From the NCBI GenBank assembly GCA_964555675.1, contig CAZKTU010000209.1, forward strand, positions 1 through 12,222: 12,222 nt of DNA. The letters run 5' to 3'. A program made the position numbers and the translations under genes. Below are positions 1-6,151 of this stretch, piece by piece. Under the pieces are notes generated by a model that saw only the letters and a list, made by a program, of their open reading frames with translations, ran no database searches and was not told the origin of the DNA. Source of the DNA: CAIWXH01 sp964555675. GTDB taxonomy: Bacteria; Chloroflexota; Chloroflexia; Chloroflexales; Chloroflexaceae. Numbering within the stretch: the stretch's first letter is position 1; every line of letters starts with the position of its first letter.

Positions 1-830
1 GCGGCGGGGCCGACGACGAGCAGGGGGACGGGGGCGGCGCTATGGACGCTGGTAGTGGCGTCCTCGAGGTTGCCGTGGTCGCTGGTGATCAGCAGCGAGG
101 CGGCGGGGTCCAGCCCGTCGAGCAGACCGCCGATCAGCCCATCGACGCGGGCGAGAGTCTCGGCGGGGCCGCCGGGGCCTAGCCGGCCGTGGCCCGCGAG
201 GTCAGTCATGAAGCACTCGAAGAAAACCAGGTCATAGGCGCGGGCGAGGTTGGCCAGGCGCGCGCCGGCCTGCTCGGGGGTGATCGGCGCCAGGTCGGGG
301 GCCTCGCCGCGGGCGTGGAGGGCCTGGCCGGTGATATCCCAGCTGAGGGCCCGGCCGGCGCGCAAGTCGTCGAGGCCGCGTAGGGGCAGGCCGGCGGCCT
401 GGGCGGCGAGGAGGCTGGCCGACGGCCTGATGCGGCGGCGGGCGACGGCCTCGAAGAAGGCGGGCGGGAAGACATTGGCGAAGGCGACCGAGCGCTCGGC
501 CTCGGCGGCGCGCCTGAAGAACGAGCGCTCGCCGAGGAGCGGGCGCAGGGCCACGGGGGGGAAGTTCGGCTGATGGCGGCCGTGGAGGGCGGGGGCGTTA
601 ACCCCGGCGAACAGAGCAACGTGGCCGGTGCCGCTCTGGGGGAAGCCGGGGACGCCGAGGGCCGCGTCGATCGGGCGCAGCAGCAGGGTGGGGGTTACAC
701 AGGCTTGCTCGAGGGTGAGGGGGCCGCCGAGAAGCGCCCTCAGGCGCGGCGTCGGGCTTACGGACAAGGGATTGGCTGACGAGGCGGGGGCGAGGCCGAC
801 GCCGTCAAGGAAGACGAAGATAAGCGGCAT
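1..830 (-). CDS. Alkaline-phosphatase-superfamily metalloenzyme (phosphopentomutase/iPGM-like), 3' end off window
   Basis: The minus strand is open from an ATG at 830 to the left edge: 276 complete codons with no stop. Visible motifs fit the two-metal phosphatase/mutase fold. They are an N-terminal FLDGVG with Asp9, a nucleophile-region QSGTGH around residues 65-70 followed by FAGVNA, then FMTDLAGHG (Asp210, His214), SDHGNLED (Asp251, His252) and a final VHSAAPVPLLVVGP (His263). This order of metal ligands is the family pattern, so the enzyme probably hydrolyses or transfers a phosphate in the cytoplasm; no signal peptide is seen. The substrate cannot be told. Only the extreme C-terminus should be missing, because the last metal ligand is already present. 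The ATG has no clear Shine-Dalgarno and lies 9 bp from the -35 box of the divergent promoter at 839. Ala/Pro/Leu/Arg-rich composition inflates reading frames on the other strand, but those lack these motifs. Confidence 0.85.
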   Translation of the reverse strand, partial: MPLIFVFLDGVGLAPASSANPLSVSPTPRLRALLGGPLTLEQACVTPTLLLRPIDAALGVPGFPQSGTGHVALFAGVNAPALHGRHQPNFPPVALRPLLGERSFFRRAAEAERSVAFANVFPPAFFEAVARRRIRPSASLLAAQAAGLPLRGLDDLRAGRALSWDITGQALHARGEAPDLAPITPEQAGARLANLARAYDLVFFECFMTDLAGHGRLGPGGPAETLARVDGLIGGLLDGLDPAASLLITSDHGNLEDATTSVHSAAPVPLLVVGPA

Positions 831-838
831 TATTTGAT

Positions 839-867
839 TTGACAAGCATGGGCGACTCACCTATAAT
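839..867 (+). promoter_or_regulatory. Perfect consensus sigma-70 promoter
   Basis: TTGACA at 839-844, a 17-bp spacer and TATAAT at 862-867 match the housekeeping consensus exactly. This is rare in such GC-rich DNA. Transcription should start around 873-876 and read into the structured leader before the S1 gene. The promoter begins 9 bp upstream of the start codon of the divergent metalloenzyme gene. Confidence 0.85.
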
Positions 868-1029
868 GCGCCCTATTGTAAAACATAGTTGTGACATCCG
901 CCGCGGTTCGACCCTCCAGACTGGAACATCAAACCTGATGGCCAAGGAGAGCCAGCCACCTAGCGGAGCCTGCAAGTAGGCGCCAGCGTGGATGTCTCTG
1001 CGGCCGAAGCTTCGGTTGGCCGTCGGGGC

Positions 1030-1079
1030 ACCTCAAGCTAGAAAACGGGATATGATCTCGCGCCTACCTGCTTGAAGGT
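1030..1079 (+). promoter_or_regulatory. Possible antiterminator helix competing with the terminator
   Basis: Bases 1030-1038 (ACCTCAAGC) can pair with 1070-1079 (GCTTGAAGGT) over nine base pairs with one bulged A at 1076. After an internal loop, TAG 1039-1041 can pair with CTA 1064-1066. This pairing uses the loop and both arms of the terminator hairpin, so the two structures exclude each other. Such switching is the usual layout of transcriptional attenuators. The pairing is seen in the sequence; its use in regulation is inferred. Confidence 0.45.
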
Positions 1080-1089
1080 GGCGCTTTTT
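1060..1089 (+). terminator. Intrinsic terminator ahead of the S1 gene
   Basis: GCGCC (1060-1064) pairs with GGCGC (1080-1084) and ACCT (1066-1069) with AGGT (1076-1079), with T1065 bulged and loop GCTTGA. Five T residues follow at 1085-1089. It lies 61 bp before the S1 start codon, so it either ends a small RNA or conditionally blocks S1 transcription. Confidence 0.75.
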
Positions 1090-1110
1090 GTTGGTTAGGG
1101 CCGTGCGGGC

Positions 1111-1148
1111 TCACAGCTGTGATAAAAACTCTTCAGGAGGCTTTGAAG
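1111..1148 (+). promoter_or_regulatory. Palindrome and ribosome-binding-site hairpin before the S1 start
   Basis: TCACAGCTGTGA at 1111-1122 is a perfect 12-bp palindrome that could be an operator or a short hairpin. Downstream, CTTCA (1131-1135) can pair with TGAAG (1144-1148), placing most of the strong Shine-Dalgarno AGGAGG (1135-1140) in the eight-base loop. The Shine-Dalgarno is 9 bases from the ATG at 1150 and fixes that start. Confidence 0.45.
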
Positions 1149-1149
1149 C

Positions 1150-2421
1150 ATGTCGGTTCAACCGGACCAGATCACTCTGGAGGACCAGGAGGATCTCGAC
1201 TGGATCTCACTGCTCGACGAGTATGACTATGCGCGTCCTCAGCGCGGCGAGCTGCGCGACGGCATGATCATGCAGATCGAGGACAACGGGATCCTCGTCT
1301 CGATCGGGACGAAGCGTGAGGGCGTCATCCCCTCGCAAGACCTGCGCCAGATGGGCGACGAGTTCCTTGGCGGGCTCAAGGTCGGCGAGACGATCCAGGT
1401 CTACGTCCAGGAGCCTGAGAACCGCGACGGCGATCTGATCCTGTCGCTGACCATGGTCCAGGTGGCCAAGGACTGGGAGAACGCCGAGCAGCTGTTCAAG
1501 GACGGCGGGATCACCCGCTGCAAGGTGATCGGCTTCAACAAGGGCGGCCTGCTCGTTCAGTTCAACCGCATCCGCGGCTTCGTGCCGGCGTCGCAGGTGG
1601 CCCAGCTCCACGGCCGCACCGCCGCCGAGGAGCGCCAGCAGGCCTTGCAGAAGATGGTCAACCAGGAGATCCCGCTGAAGGTGATCGAGGTTGACCGCGA
1701 GCGCAACCGTCTGGTGCTCAGCGAGCGCAGCGCGACCCAGGAGTGGCGCAAGGCCCAGAAGCAGCGCCTGCTCACCGAGCTGCAGCCGGGCGACGTGCTC
1801 TCGGGCCGCGTCAACCAGCTCACCAACTTCGGCGCCTTCATCGACCTGGGCGGCGCCGACGGCCTGGCCCACATCTCCGAGCTGAGCTGGCAGCGGGTCA
1901 ACCACCCGCGCGAGGTCCTGCAGCCCGGCCAGGAGGTCAAGGTCGTAGTGGTCGAGATCGACCGCGAGCGCGAGCGCATCGGCCTGTCGATCCGCCAGCT
2001 CCAGGCCAACCCCTGGGACACGATCGACCAGCGCTACACCCTCGGCCAGCTGGTCAGCGGCCCGGTCACCAACGTGACCCCCTTCGGCGCCTTCGTGCAG
2101 GTCGAAGAGGCCGTCGAGGGTCTCATCCACGCCAGCGAGCTGGATGTCGACCCGCAGACCCAGCCCCGCGACGTGCTGCAGCCCGGCCAGACGGTCACCG
2201 CCAAGGTGATCAGCCTCGACCGGCAGCGCCAGCGCATGGGCCTGTCGCTGCGCCGCATCGGCGAGAGCGACAAGTCCGCCGAGGCCCCCAGGGCTGAGGA
2301 TGAGGCCGCCCCGACCAGCGAGACCCCCGTGAGCGAGGCCCCCGTGGTCGAGGCCGAGGCCCCCAGGGTCGAGGCCGAGGCCGCCGAGGCCACCACCAGC
2401 GAGCCCAACGCCGAGGCGTAG
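1150..2421 (+). CDS. rpsA: S1 RNA-binding domain protein (ribosomal protein S1-type, four S1 domains)
   Basis: The 423-residue protein has four S1 (OB-fold) repeats at about residues 33-103, 119-192, 213-282 and 299-369. The last two carry the clearest RNA-binding signature, with NFGAFIDL and PFGAFVQV followed by GLAHISEL and GLIHASEL. The first two are more diverged, as in S1 proteins whose N-terminal repeats contact the ribosome. The tail (371-423) is an acidic Ala/Glu/Pro-rich, probably disordered extension. Six repeats are usual in proteobacterial S1; four-repeat forms are common in other phyla. The likely role is mRNA binding at the 30S subunit to help initiation on structured or weakly led messages. 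Start choice rests on AGGAGG nine bases before the ATG. Expression is probably controlled by the consensus promoter at 839 and the terminator-bearing leader. A more general S1-domain regulator such as YpfD is the alternative. Confidence 0.9.
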   Translation: MSVQPDQITLEDQEDLDWISLLDEYDYARPQRGELRDGMIMQIEDNGILVSIGTKREGVIPSQDLRQMGDEFLGGLKVGETIQVYVQEPENRDGDLILSLTMVQVAKDWENAEQLFKDGGITRCKVIGFNKGGLLVQFNRIRGFVPASQVAQLHGRTAAEERQQALQKMVNQEIPLKVIEVDRERNRLVLSERSATQEWRKAQKQRLLTELQPGDVLSGRVNQLTNFGAFIDLGGADGLAHISELSWQRVNHPREVLQPGQEVKVVVVEIDRERERIGLSIRQLQANPWDTIDQRYTLGQLVSGPVTNVTPFGAFVQVEEAVEGLIHASELDVDPQTQPRDVLQPGQTVTAKVISLDRQRQRMGLSLRRIGESDKSAEAPRAEDEAAPTSETPVSEAPVVEAEAPRVEAEAAEATTSEPNAEA

Positions 2422-2433
2422 GCCCGACCAGGC

Positions 2434-2508
2434 GACAAGGAGACAAGGAGACAAGGAGACAGCGACAGCGATGGCTGCGTTGCTCCAGGTCTCCTTGTCT
2501 CCTTGTCC
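2434..2508. repeat. Octamer direct repeat with inverted copy, long hairpin
   Basis: Starting 12 bp after the S1 stop, GACAAGGA occurs three times in tandem plus GACA (2434-2461). The complementary series lies at 2489-2508. Bases 2442-2460 pair perfectly with 2489-2507 over 19 bp. The 28-nt interval between them is itself partly self-complementary (AGC/GCT and GAC/GTT outermost), so the hairpin can extend further. There is no T tract on the right, so it is not a classical terminator. It may be a REP-like dispersed element, an RNA-stabilising 3' structure or a transcription barrier. Confidence 0.8.
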
Positions 2509-2523
2509 GTTCTATGCTATCGT
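2495..2523 (+). promoter_or_regulatory. Weak candidate promoter for the cyclodeaminase-like gene
   Basis: TTGTCT (2495-2500), a 17-bp spacer and TATCGT (2518-2523) give four matches to consensus in each box. The -35 lies inside the right arm of the inverted repeat, so hairpin or protein binding there could affect it. Matches are modest and this is tentative. Confidence 0.3.
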
Positions 2524-2557
2524 TGCTCGGCGTGACCGATGACCCAGGAGCAAAACG

Positions 2558-3544
2558 ATGCGCGTGCTCTCCGCCGATGATGTGCGCCGCGCCGTCCCGA
2601 TGGCGGCAGCCATCGACGCCGTCGAGGCAGCCTTCGTGAGCCTCTCGGCCGGCCAGGCCGATGCGCCGCTGCGGGCCCATATTGCGACGCCCGAGCGCGA
2701 GGCCACCAGCTTCTTTATGCCCGCTCGCATCGCCGGCCCCGGCGCAGCCGCCCTCGGCCTCAAGGTGGTCTCGGTCTTCCCCCAGAACTTCAGCCGTGGC
2801 GAACCCAGCATCTACGCCCTGGTCACCGTGCTCGACCCCGCGAGCGGGCGCCCGCTGGCGGTGCTCGACGGCACCTACCTGACGGCGCTGCGCACCGGGG
2901 CCTCCTCGGGCGTGGCCAGCAGGCACATGGCGCGCCCCGACGCGCGCGTCCTGGCCCTGTTCGGGGCGGGGGCCCAGGCTCTGCCCCAGGCCCTGGCCGT
3001 GTGCGCCGTGCGCCCGATCGAGCGGATCTGGATCGTCAACCGCAACCGCGACCGGGCCCAACTGCTCGCCGCCCGCCTGCGCAACGAGGGCCTGACGATC
3101 GACCTGCGGATCGCGCCCAGCGTCGAGCAGGCCCTGGCCGAGGCCGATGTAGTCTGCACGGCGACCTCGGCGCCAACCCCGCTCTTCGCCGACGCGGCCC
3201 TGCGCGCGGGGACCCATATCAACGCCGTCGGGGCCTACAAGCCCACCCTGGCCGAGGTGCCCCCAGCCACGGTGGCCCGCGCGCGCCTGGTCGTCGACCA
3301 GCGCCAGGCCGCCTGGGCCGAGGCCGGCGACCTGATCCAGGCCCGCGACGCCGGCCTGATCGACGCGGCCCACGTCGTGGCCGAGCTCGGCGAGGTTGCC
3401 GCAGGCAGGGCCCAGGGGCGCACCAGTGCGGACCAGATTACCATGTTCAAATCAGTGGGCAACGCGGTCCAGGATGTCGCCGTAGCCGCCCTGGCCCTGG
3501 CCCGCGCCGAGGAGCTTGGCCTCGGCGTCGAAGTACCACTCTAA
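2558..3544 (+). CDS. Ornithine cyclodeaminase / mu-crystallin family protein
   Basis: This 328-residue protein is full length for the family. It has the substrate-binding Lys69 in GLKVVSVFPQN, Arg112 in YLTALRTGASSG, the dinucleotide-binding GAGAQA at 136-141 followed by a Rossmann strand ending in VNRNRDRA, and Asp247 in LVVDQ. The family's closing signature is TMFKSVGNAVQDVA (295-308). Members bind NAD(P)(H) and include ornithine cyclodeaminase (ornithine to proline plus ammonia), alanine dehydrogenase, ketimine reductase and pyrroline-2-carboxylate reductase, so the exact substrate is open. The ATG is preceded by CAGGAG at 2545-2550, seven bases away. The ugd gene follows after 41 bp in the same direction, so the two may be co-transcribed, though no shared pathway is evident. 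Confidence 0.88.
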   Translation: MRVLSADDVRRAVPMAAAIDAVEAAFVSLSAGQADAPLRAHIATPEREATSFFMPARIAGPGAAALGLKVVSVFPQNFSRGEPSIYALVTVLDPASGRPLAVLDGTYLTALRTGASSGVASRHMARPDARVLALFGAGAQALPQALAVCAVRPIERIWIVNRNRDRAQLLAARLRNEGLTIDLRIAPSVEQALAEADVVCTATSAPTPLFADAALRAGTHINAVGAYKPTLAEVPPATVARARLVVDQRQAAWAEAGDLIQARDAGLIDAAHVVAELGEVAAGRAQGRTSADQITMFKSVGNAVQDVAVAALALARAEELGLGVEVPL

Positions 3545-3547
3545 ACC

Positions 3548-3563
3548 GGGCGCCTGCGCGCCC
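3548..3563 (+). other. Hairpin between the cyclodeaminase-like gene and ugd
   Basis: GGGCGC and GCGCCC form a perfect 6-bp stem with loop CTGC, four bases after the stop codon. There is no T tract. It may tune the relative amounts of the two messages rather than terminate transcription. Confidence 0.4.
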
Positions 3564-3585
3564 AAGCCGAAAAAGGAGCACAGCC

Positions 3586-4923
3586 TTGAGGAACATTTGC
3601 GTCGTCGGGACCGGGTACGTCGGTCTCACCACCGGCGTCTGCTTCGCCGATCTGGGGAATACCGTCACCTGCATCGAGATCAACCCCGATAAACTCGAGC
3701 AACTGCGGGCCGGCAAGTCGCCGATCTACGAGCCCGGCCTCGAGGAGCTGCAGGAGCGCAATATGCGGGCGGGCCGCCTGCGCTTCACCGACGACTATGC
3801 CCTGGGTCTGGCCGATGCCAGGCTGGTCTTCATCACGGTCGGCACGCCCATGGGCAACGACGGCGCCGCCGACCTGACCTATGTCAAGGCCGCCGCGCGC
3901 GGCATCGGGCAGTACCTCAAGGCCGACGCGATCATCATCGACAAGAGCACCGTGCCCGTCGGCACCGGCGATATGGTCTTCAACATTATCGCCGAGCACG
4001 CCGCCCCCGGGGTCACCTTCAGTGTGGTCTCGAACCCCGAGTTCCTGCGCGAGGGCAGCGCCCTGAGCGACTTCTTCAAGCCCGACCGGATCGTGCTCGG
4101 CTCGGACGACCGCAAGGCCGCCGAGGAGGTCGCCGAGCTGCACGCGCCCCTGGGCGCGCCGGCCTTCATCACCGACCTGCGCACGGCCGAGATGATCAAG
4201 TACGCCTCGAACGCCTTCCTGGCCACGCGCATCTCGTTCATCAACGAGATCGCCCAGATCTGCGAGAAGCTGGGCGCCGACGTGCGCGAGGTGGCCCGCG
4301 GCATGGGCGCCGACAAGCGCATCGGCCCCCACTTCCTCGACGCCGGGGTCGGCTACGGCGGCTCGTGCTTCCCCAAGGACGTGCTGGCCCTGCACCATAT
4401 GGCCGCCACCGCCGGCTGCCATCCGCAGCTGCTTCAGGCCGTGATGGATATCAACCAATCGGCTCGCGACCGCTTCGTGCAGAAGGTCGAGACCCTGCTG
4501 GGCGACCTGAACGGCAAGTGCGTCGGCGTGCTGGGCCTCTCGTTCAAGCCGAACACCGACGACATGCGCGAGGCGCCGAGCGTCGATATCATCAGGGCTC
4601 TGCAGGCCGGCGGGGCCCGCGTCAAGGCCTACGACCCCGTGGCCATGGAGAACGCCGGCGAGCTGATGCCCGAGGCGACCTTCTGCGCGACCGCCTATGA
4701 CGTGGCCAAGGAGGCCGACGCCCTGCTGCTGATCACCGAGTGGAATGAGTTCAAGCAGCTGAACTGGGAGAAGATCCGCGGCTTTATGCGCCAGCCGATC
4801 GTGGTCGACGGGCGCAACCTCTACGAGCCAGCCGAAATGGCCGCTCGCGGCTTCGTCTACTGGGGCGTCGGCCGCGGCACCCAGCCCACCCTCACCTCGC
4901 AGGGCGAAGAGGTGGCCGCCTAA
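3586..4923 (+). CDS. ugd: UDP-glucose 6-dehydrogenase
   Basis: The enzyme oxidises UDP-glucose to UDP-glucuronate with two NAD+, supplying precursors for exopolysaccharide and cell-surface glycans. The 445-residue protein carries the N-terminal NAD-binding GTGYVG (8-13) and the STVPVGTG segment. Lys205 and Asn209 lie in EMIKYASNAF, and the catalytic Cys261 with Asp265 in GYGGSCFPKD. The C-terminal UDP-sugar domain contains LGLSFKPNTDDMREAPS. All catalytic residues of the family are present. I chose the TTG at 3586 because AAGGAG at 3573-3578 lies seven bases before it and the protein then begins directly with the first Rossmann strand (RNICVVGTGYVG). The same frame is open upstream to 3001, but that part overlaps the preceding gene and reads as Arg/Pro-rich nonsense. 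Related UDP-mannosaminuronate dehydrogenases are less likely given the motif spacing. Confidence 0.95.
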   Translation: MRNICVVGTGYVGLTTGVCFADLGNTVTCIEINPDKLEQLRAGKSPIYEPGLEELQERNMRAGRLRFTDDYALGLADARLVFITVGTPMGNDGAADLTYVKAAARGIGQYLKADAIIIDKSTVPVGTGDMVFNIIAEHAAPGVTFSVVSNPEFLREGSALSDFFKPDRIVLGSDDRKAAEEVAELHAPLGAPAFITDLRTAEMIKYASNAFLATRISFINEIAQICEKLGADVREVARGMGADKRIGPHFLDAGVGYGGSCFPKDVLALHHMAATAGCHPQLLQAVMDINQSARDRFVQKVETLLGDLNGKCVGVLGLSFKPNTDDMREAPSVDIIRALQAGGARVKAYDPVAMENAGELMPEATFCATAYDVAKEADALLLITEWNEFKQLNWEKIRGFMRQPIVVDGRNLYEPAEMAARGFVYWGVGRGTQPTLTSQGEEVAA

Positions 4924-4925
4924 CT

Positions 4926-4994
4926 ACTCGCAAGCCATGCTTGCGAGTCGCCGTAGGACCGAACAGGGTTCTCAGGGAGGGCTTGCCCTCCCTG
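4926..4994. terminator. Two perfect 10-bp hairpins after ugd
   Basis: ACTCGCAAGC (4926-4935) pairs with GCTTGCGAGT (4939-4948) around loop CAT, starting three bases after the ugd stop. A second hairpin pairs CAGGGAGGGC (4973-4982) with GCCCTCCCTG (4985-4994), with the innermost pairs likely open. Neither has a T tract. Together they probably end or protect the ugd message; as perfect inverted repeats they would act on both strands. Confidence 0.55.
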
Positions 4995-5014
4995 CGACCC
5001 TCGTGCCGCGGCGT

Positions 5015-5043
5015 TTGCGCGGCCAGCATAGCTATGCTATAAT
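5015..5043 (+). promoter_or_regulatory. tRNA promoter with a 14-bp palindrome in the spacer
   Basis: TTGCGC (5015-5020), a 17-bp spacer and a perfect TATAAT (5038-5043) lie 12 bp before the tRNA. The spacer is mostly filled by the perfect palindrome AGCATAGCTATGCT (5025-5038), which abuts the -10 box. A weaker hairpin GCCGCG/CGCGGC (5005-5010, 5018-5023) overlaps the -35. Confidence 0.65.
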
Positions 5044-5055
5044 CTGGCCCATTGC

Positions 5056-5132
<77 letters not shown>

Positions 5133-5141
5133 ATCGCCCAC

Positions 5142-5175
5142 AGCAGCTCGCCAATCGGCGGGCTGTTCTGTTTCT
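5142..5175 (+). terminator. Terminator of the tRNA gene
   Basis: AGCAGCTCGCC (5142-5152) pairs with GGCGGGCTGTT (5157-5167) over 11 pairs, two of them G-U, around loop AATC. A pyrimidine-rich CTGTTTCT follows. The hairpin begins 9 bp after the tRNA CCA and ends 14 bp before the next start codon. Confidence 0.65.
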
Positions 5176-5181
5176 CACCTT

Positions 5182-5925
5182 ATGAGCCTTCCCCGCTTGG
5201 CCCTCCACGCCGCCTCGACCGCCTCGCTCGCCCTGGCGCCCCTGCTGGCCATGCAGGGCCGCGCGGTCCGCAGACGCCTGCCGCAGCTGCCGGGCGCGGC
5301 CGGCCCGCAGACTGGGCTAGTCGACGGCCCGGCGCCCGCGCTGCGCCTGCTCGTGTTCGGCGAGTCTACCGCCGCCGGCGTGGGCGCCGCCAGCCACGCC
5401 GAGGCCCTCGCCGGGCAGAGCGCCGCGGCCCTGGCCGCACAGCTGGGCCGCGCGGTCGCTTGGCGCGCCGAGGGGCAGATCGGCATCACCGCCTCGGCCG
5501 CGCGGCGCACGCTCGTCACCGCGCTGCCCGCCGCGCCCTTCGACCTGATCCTGATCGCGCTCGGCGTCAACGATACGCTGCGCATGCGCAGCCCCGAGCG
5601 CTGGTCAGCCGACCTCAGCAGGCTGATCGCCGCGCTGCGCGAGCGCGTCGGCCCCGCGCAGGTGTTCCTCGCCGCAGTGCCGCCCATGGGGCGCTTCCCG
5701 GCGCTGCCGCAGCCGCTGCGGGGCGTGCTGGGCCTACGCGCCCGGCTGCTCGACACGACGGCGGCCACCCTGGCGCCCCGCCTCGTCGCCGTCAGCCATC
5801 TGCCCGTGACGGTCGCCCCAACCCCGGGCCTGTTCTGCGCCGACGGCTTTCACCCCGGCCCGCGAGGCTACGCGCAGTGGGGCGCACTGTTGGCCGCGGG
5901 GATGGCCGCCACCCTCAGCCCATAG
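5182..5925 (+). CDS. SGNH/GDSL-type hydrolase
   Basis: The 247-residue protein shows the SGNH blocks in order. Block I is FGESTAAG with nucleophile Ser62, block III is LGVND with oxyanion-hole Asn130, and block V is DGFHPGPRGY with Asp221 and His224. An N-terminal hydrophobic stretch (about 6-25) followed by a basic segment suggests a membrane anchor or uncleaved signal. Members hydrolyse ester bonds of lipids, acyl-carbohydrates or acetylated glycans; the substrate cannot be told here. The ATG at 5182 has no evident Shine-Dalgarno and lies just after the tRNA terminator, so the gene may be poorly translated or use an unrecognised promoter within that short interval. The frame also remains open upstream into the tRNA, which I rejected as a start. 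Confidence 0.85.
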   Translation: MSLPRLALHAASTASLALAPLLAMQGRAVRRRLPQLPGAAGPQTGLVDGPAPALRLLVFGESTAAGVGAASHAEALAGQSAAALAAQLGRAVAWRAEGQIGITASAARRTLVTALPAAPFDLILIALGVNDTLRMRSPERWSADLSRLIAALRERVGPAQVFLAAVPPMGRFPALPQPLRGVLGLRARLLDTTAATLAPRLVAVSHLPVTVAPTPGLFCADGFHPGPRGYAQWGALLAAGMAATLSP

Positions 5926-6057
5926 CCCAGGGCGAGTGGTCGAGAGCGTCTACCGGCTCTGGTTCGCGGCCCCCCGGGGCGACGAGCGAGGCCTGGTATG
6001 CAGCGTTTGTGGGCGAAGCATAAACCGACCACCCCCTTCATAGCTGCGGCATCCCAT

Positions 6058-6090
6058 CTTCACAGGCTCTTCACAGGCGTTGGCTAGAGT
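6058..6090 (+). promoter_or_regulatory. 11-bp-period direct repeat and weak -10: response-regulator-type promoter
   Basis: CTTCACAGGC occurs at 6058-6067 and again at 6069-6078, exactly 11 bp apart. It is followed by TAGAGT (6085-6090) as a weak -10 with no good -35. Tandem half-sites at 11-bp period in place of a -35 are the usual target of OmpR/PhoB-family regulators, and such a regulator is encoded 640 bp downstream. Binding by that regulator is inferred. Confidence 0.5.
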
Positions 6091-6151
6091 GGGCCTACGA
6101 CACATTGCAGGCCCGGGCCGCAAGCCCGCTACGCCAGAAGGAGAGTCCACC

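Larger units (their letters stand above)
873..1089 (+). ncRNA. Structured leader RNA or small RNA upstream of the S1 gene, family not recognised
   Basis: Between the consensus promoter and a terminator lie about 215 nt that fold well by eye. A short hairpin at 873-888 (CTAT/ATAG) is followed by a long closing stem: 893-899 pairs perfectly with 990-996 (GACATCC/GGATGTC). That stem continues inward through 902-906 with 983-988. It encloses hairpins including 927-940 (CATCA/TGATG, loop AACC) and 959-962 with 977-980. A separate helix follows at 1001-1022 (CGGCC/GGCCG), then 1046-1060 (CGGGAT/ATCTCG, loop ATG), then the terminator. I compared it from memory with TPP, SAM, FMN, cobalamin, c-di-GMP, ZTP, guanidine, 6S, SRP, RNase P and tmRNA signatures and found no match. 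It could be a cis-acting riboswitch/attenuator for the S1 gene or an independent small RNA whose terminator is leaky. The 3' limit is the end of the T tract. Confidence 0.55.

Noticed and set aside
206..619. Ser/Pro-rich minus-strand frame within the first gene
   Set aside because: It is in a different frame from the metalloenzyme, which carries all expected metal-ligand motifs.
873..1089. 6S RNA, SRP RNA, RNase P RNA, hammerhead or a known riboswitch
   Set aside because: The signature sequences I know for these (for example the CUGAUGA/GAAA hammerhead core, B12 and TPP boxes, SRP GGAA loop, RNase P conserved regions) are absent; a covariance-model search would decide.
1207..2454. Long minus-strand open frame opposite the S1 gene
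   Set aside because: Its product is low-complexity Leu/Ala/Gly/Asp-rich sequence with no domain, and it is a GC-bias shadow of a clear S1-repeat gene.
2434..2508. CRISPR array
   Set aside because: The direct repeats are 8 bp, contiguous and without spacers, and the region contains an inverted copy.
3001..3585. Upstream open extension in the ugd frame
   Set aside because: It lies over the cyclodeaminase-like gene, reads as Arg/Pro-rich nonsense, and a good Shine-Dalgarno precedes the TTG at 3586.
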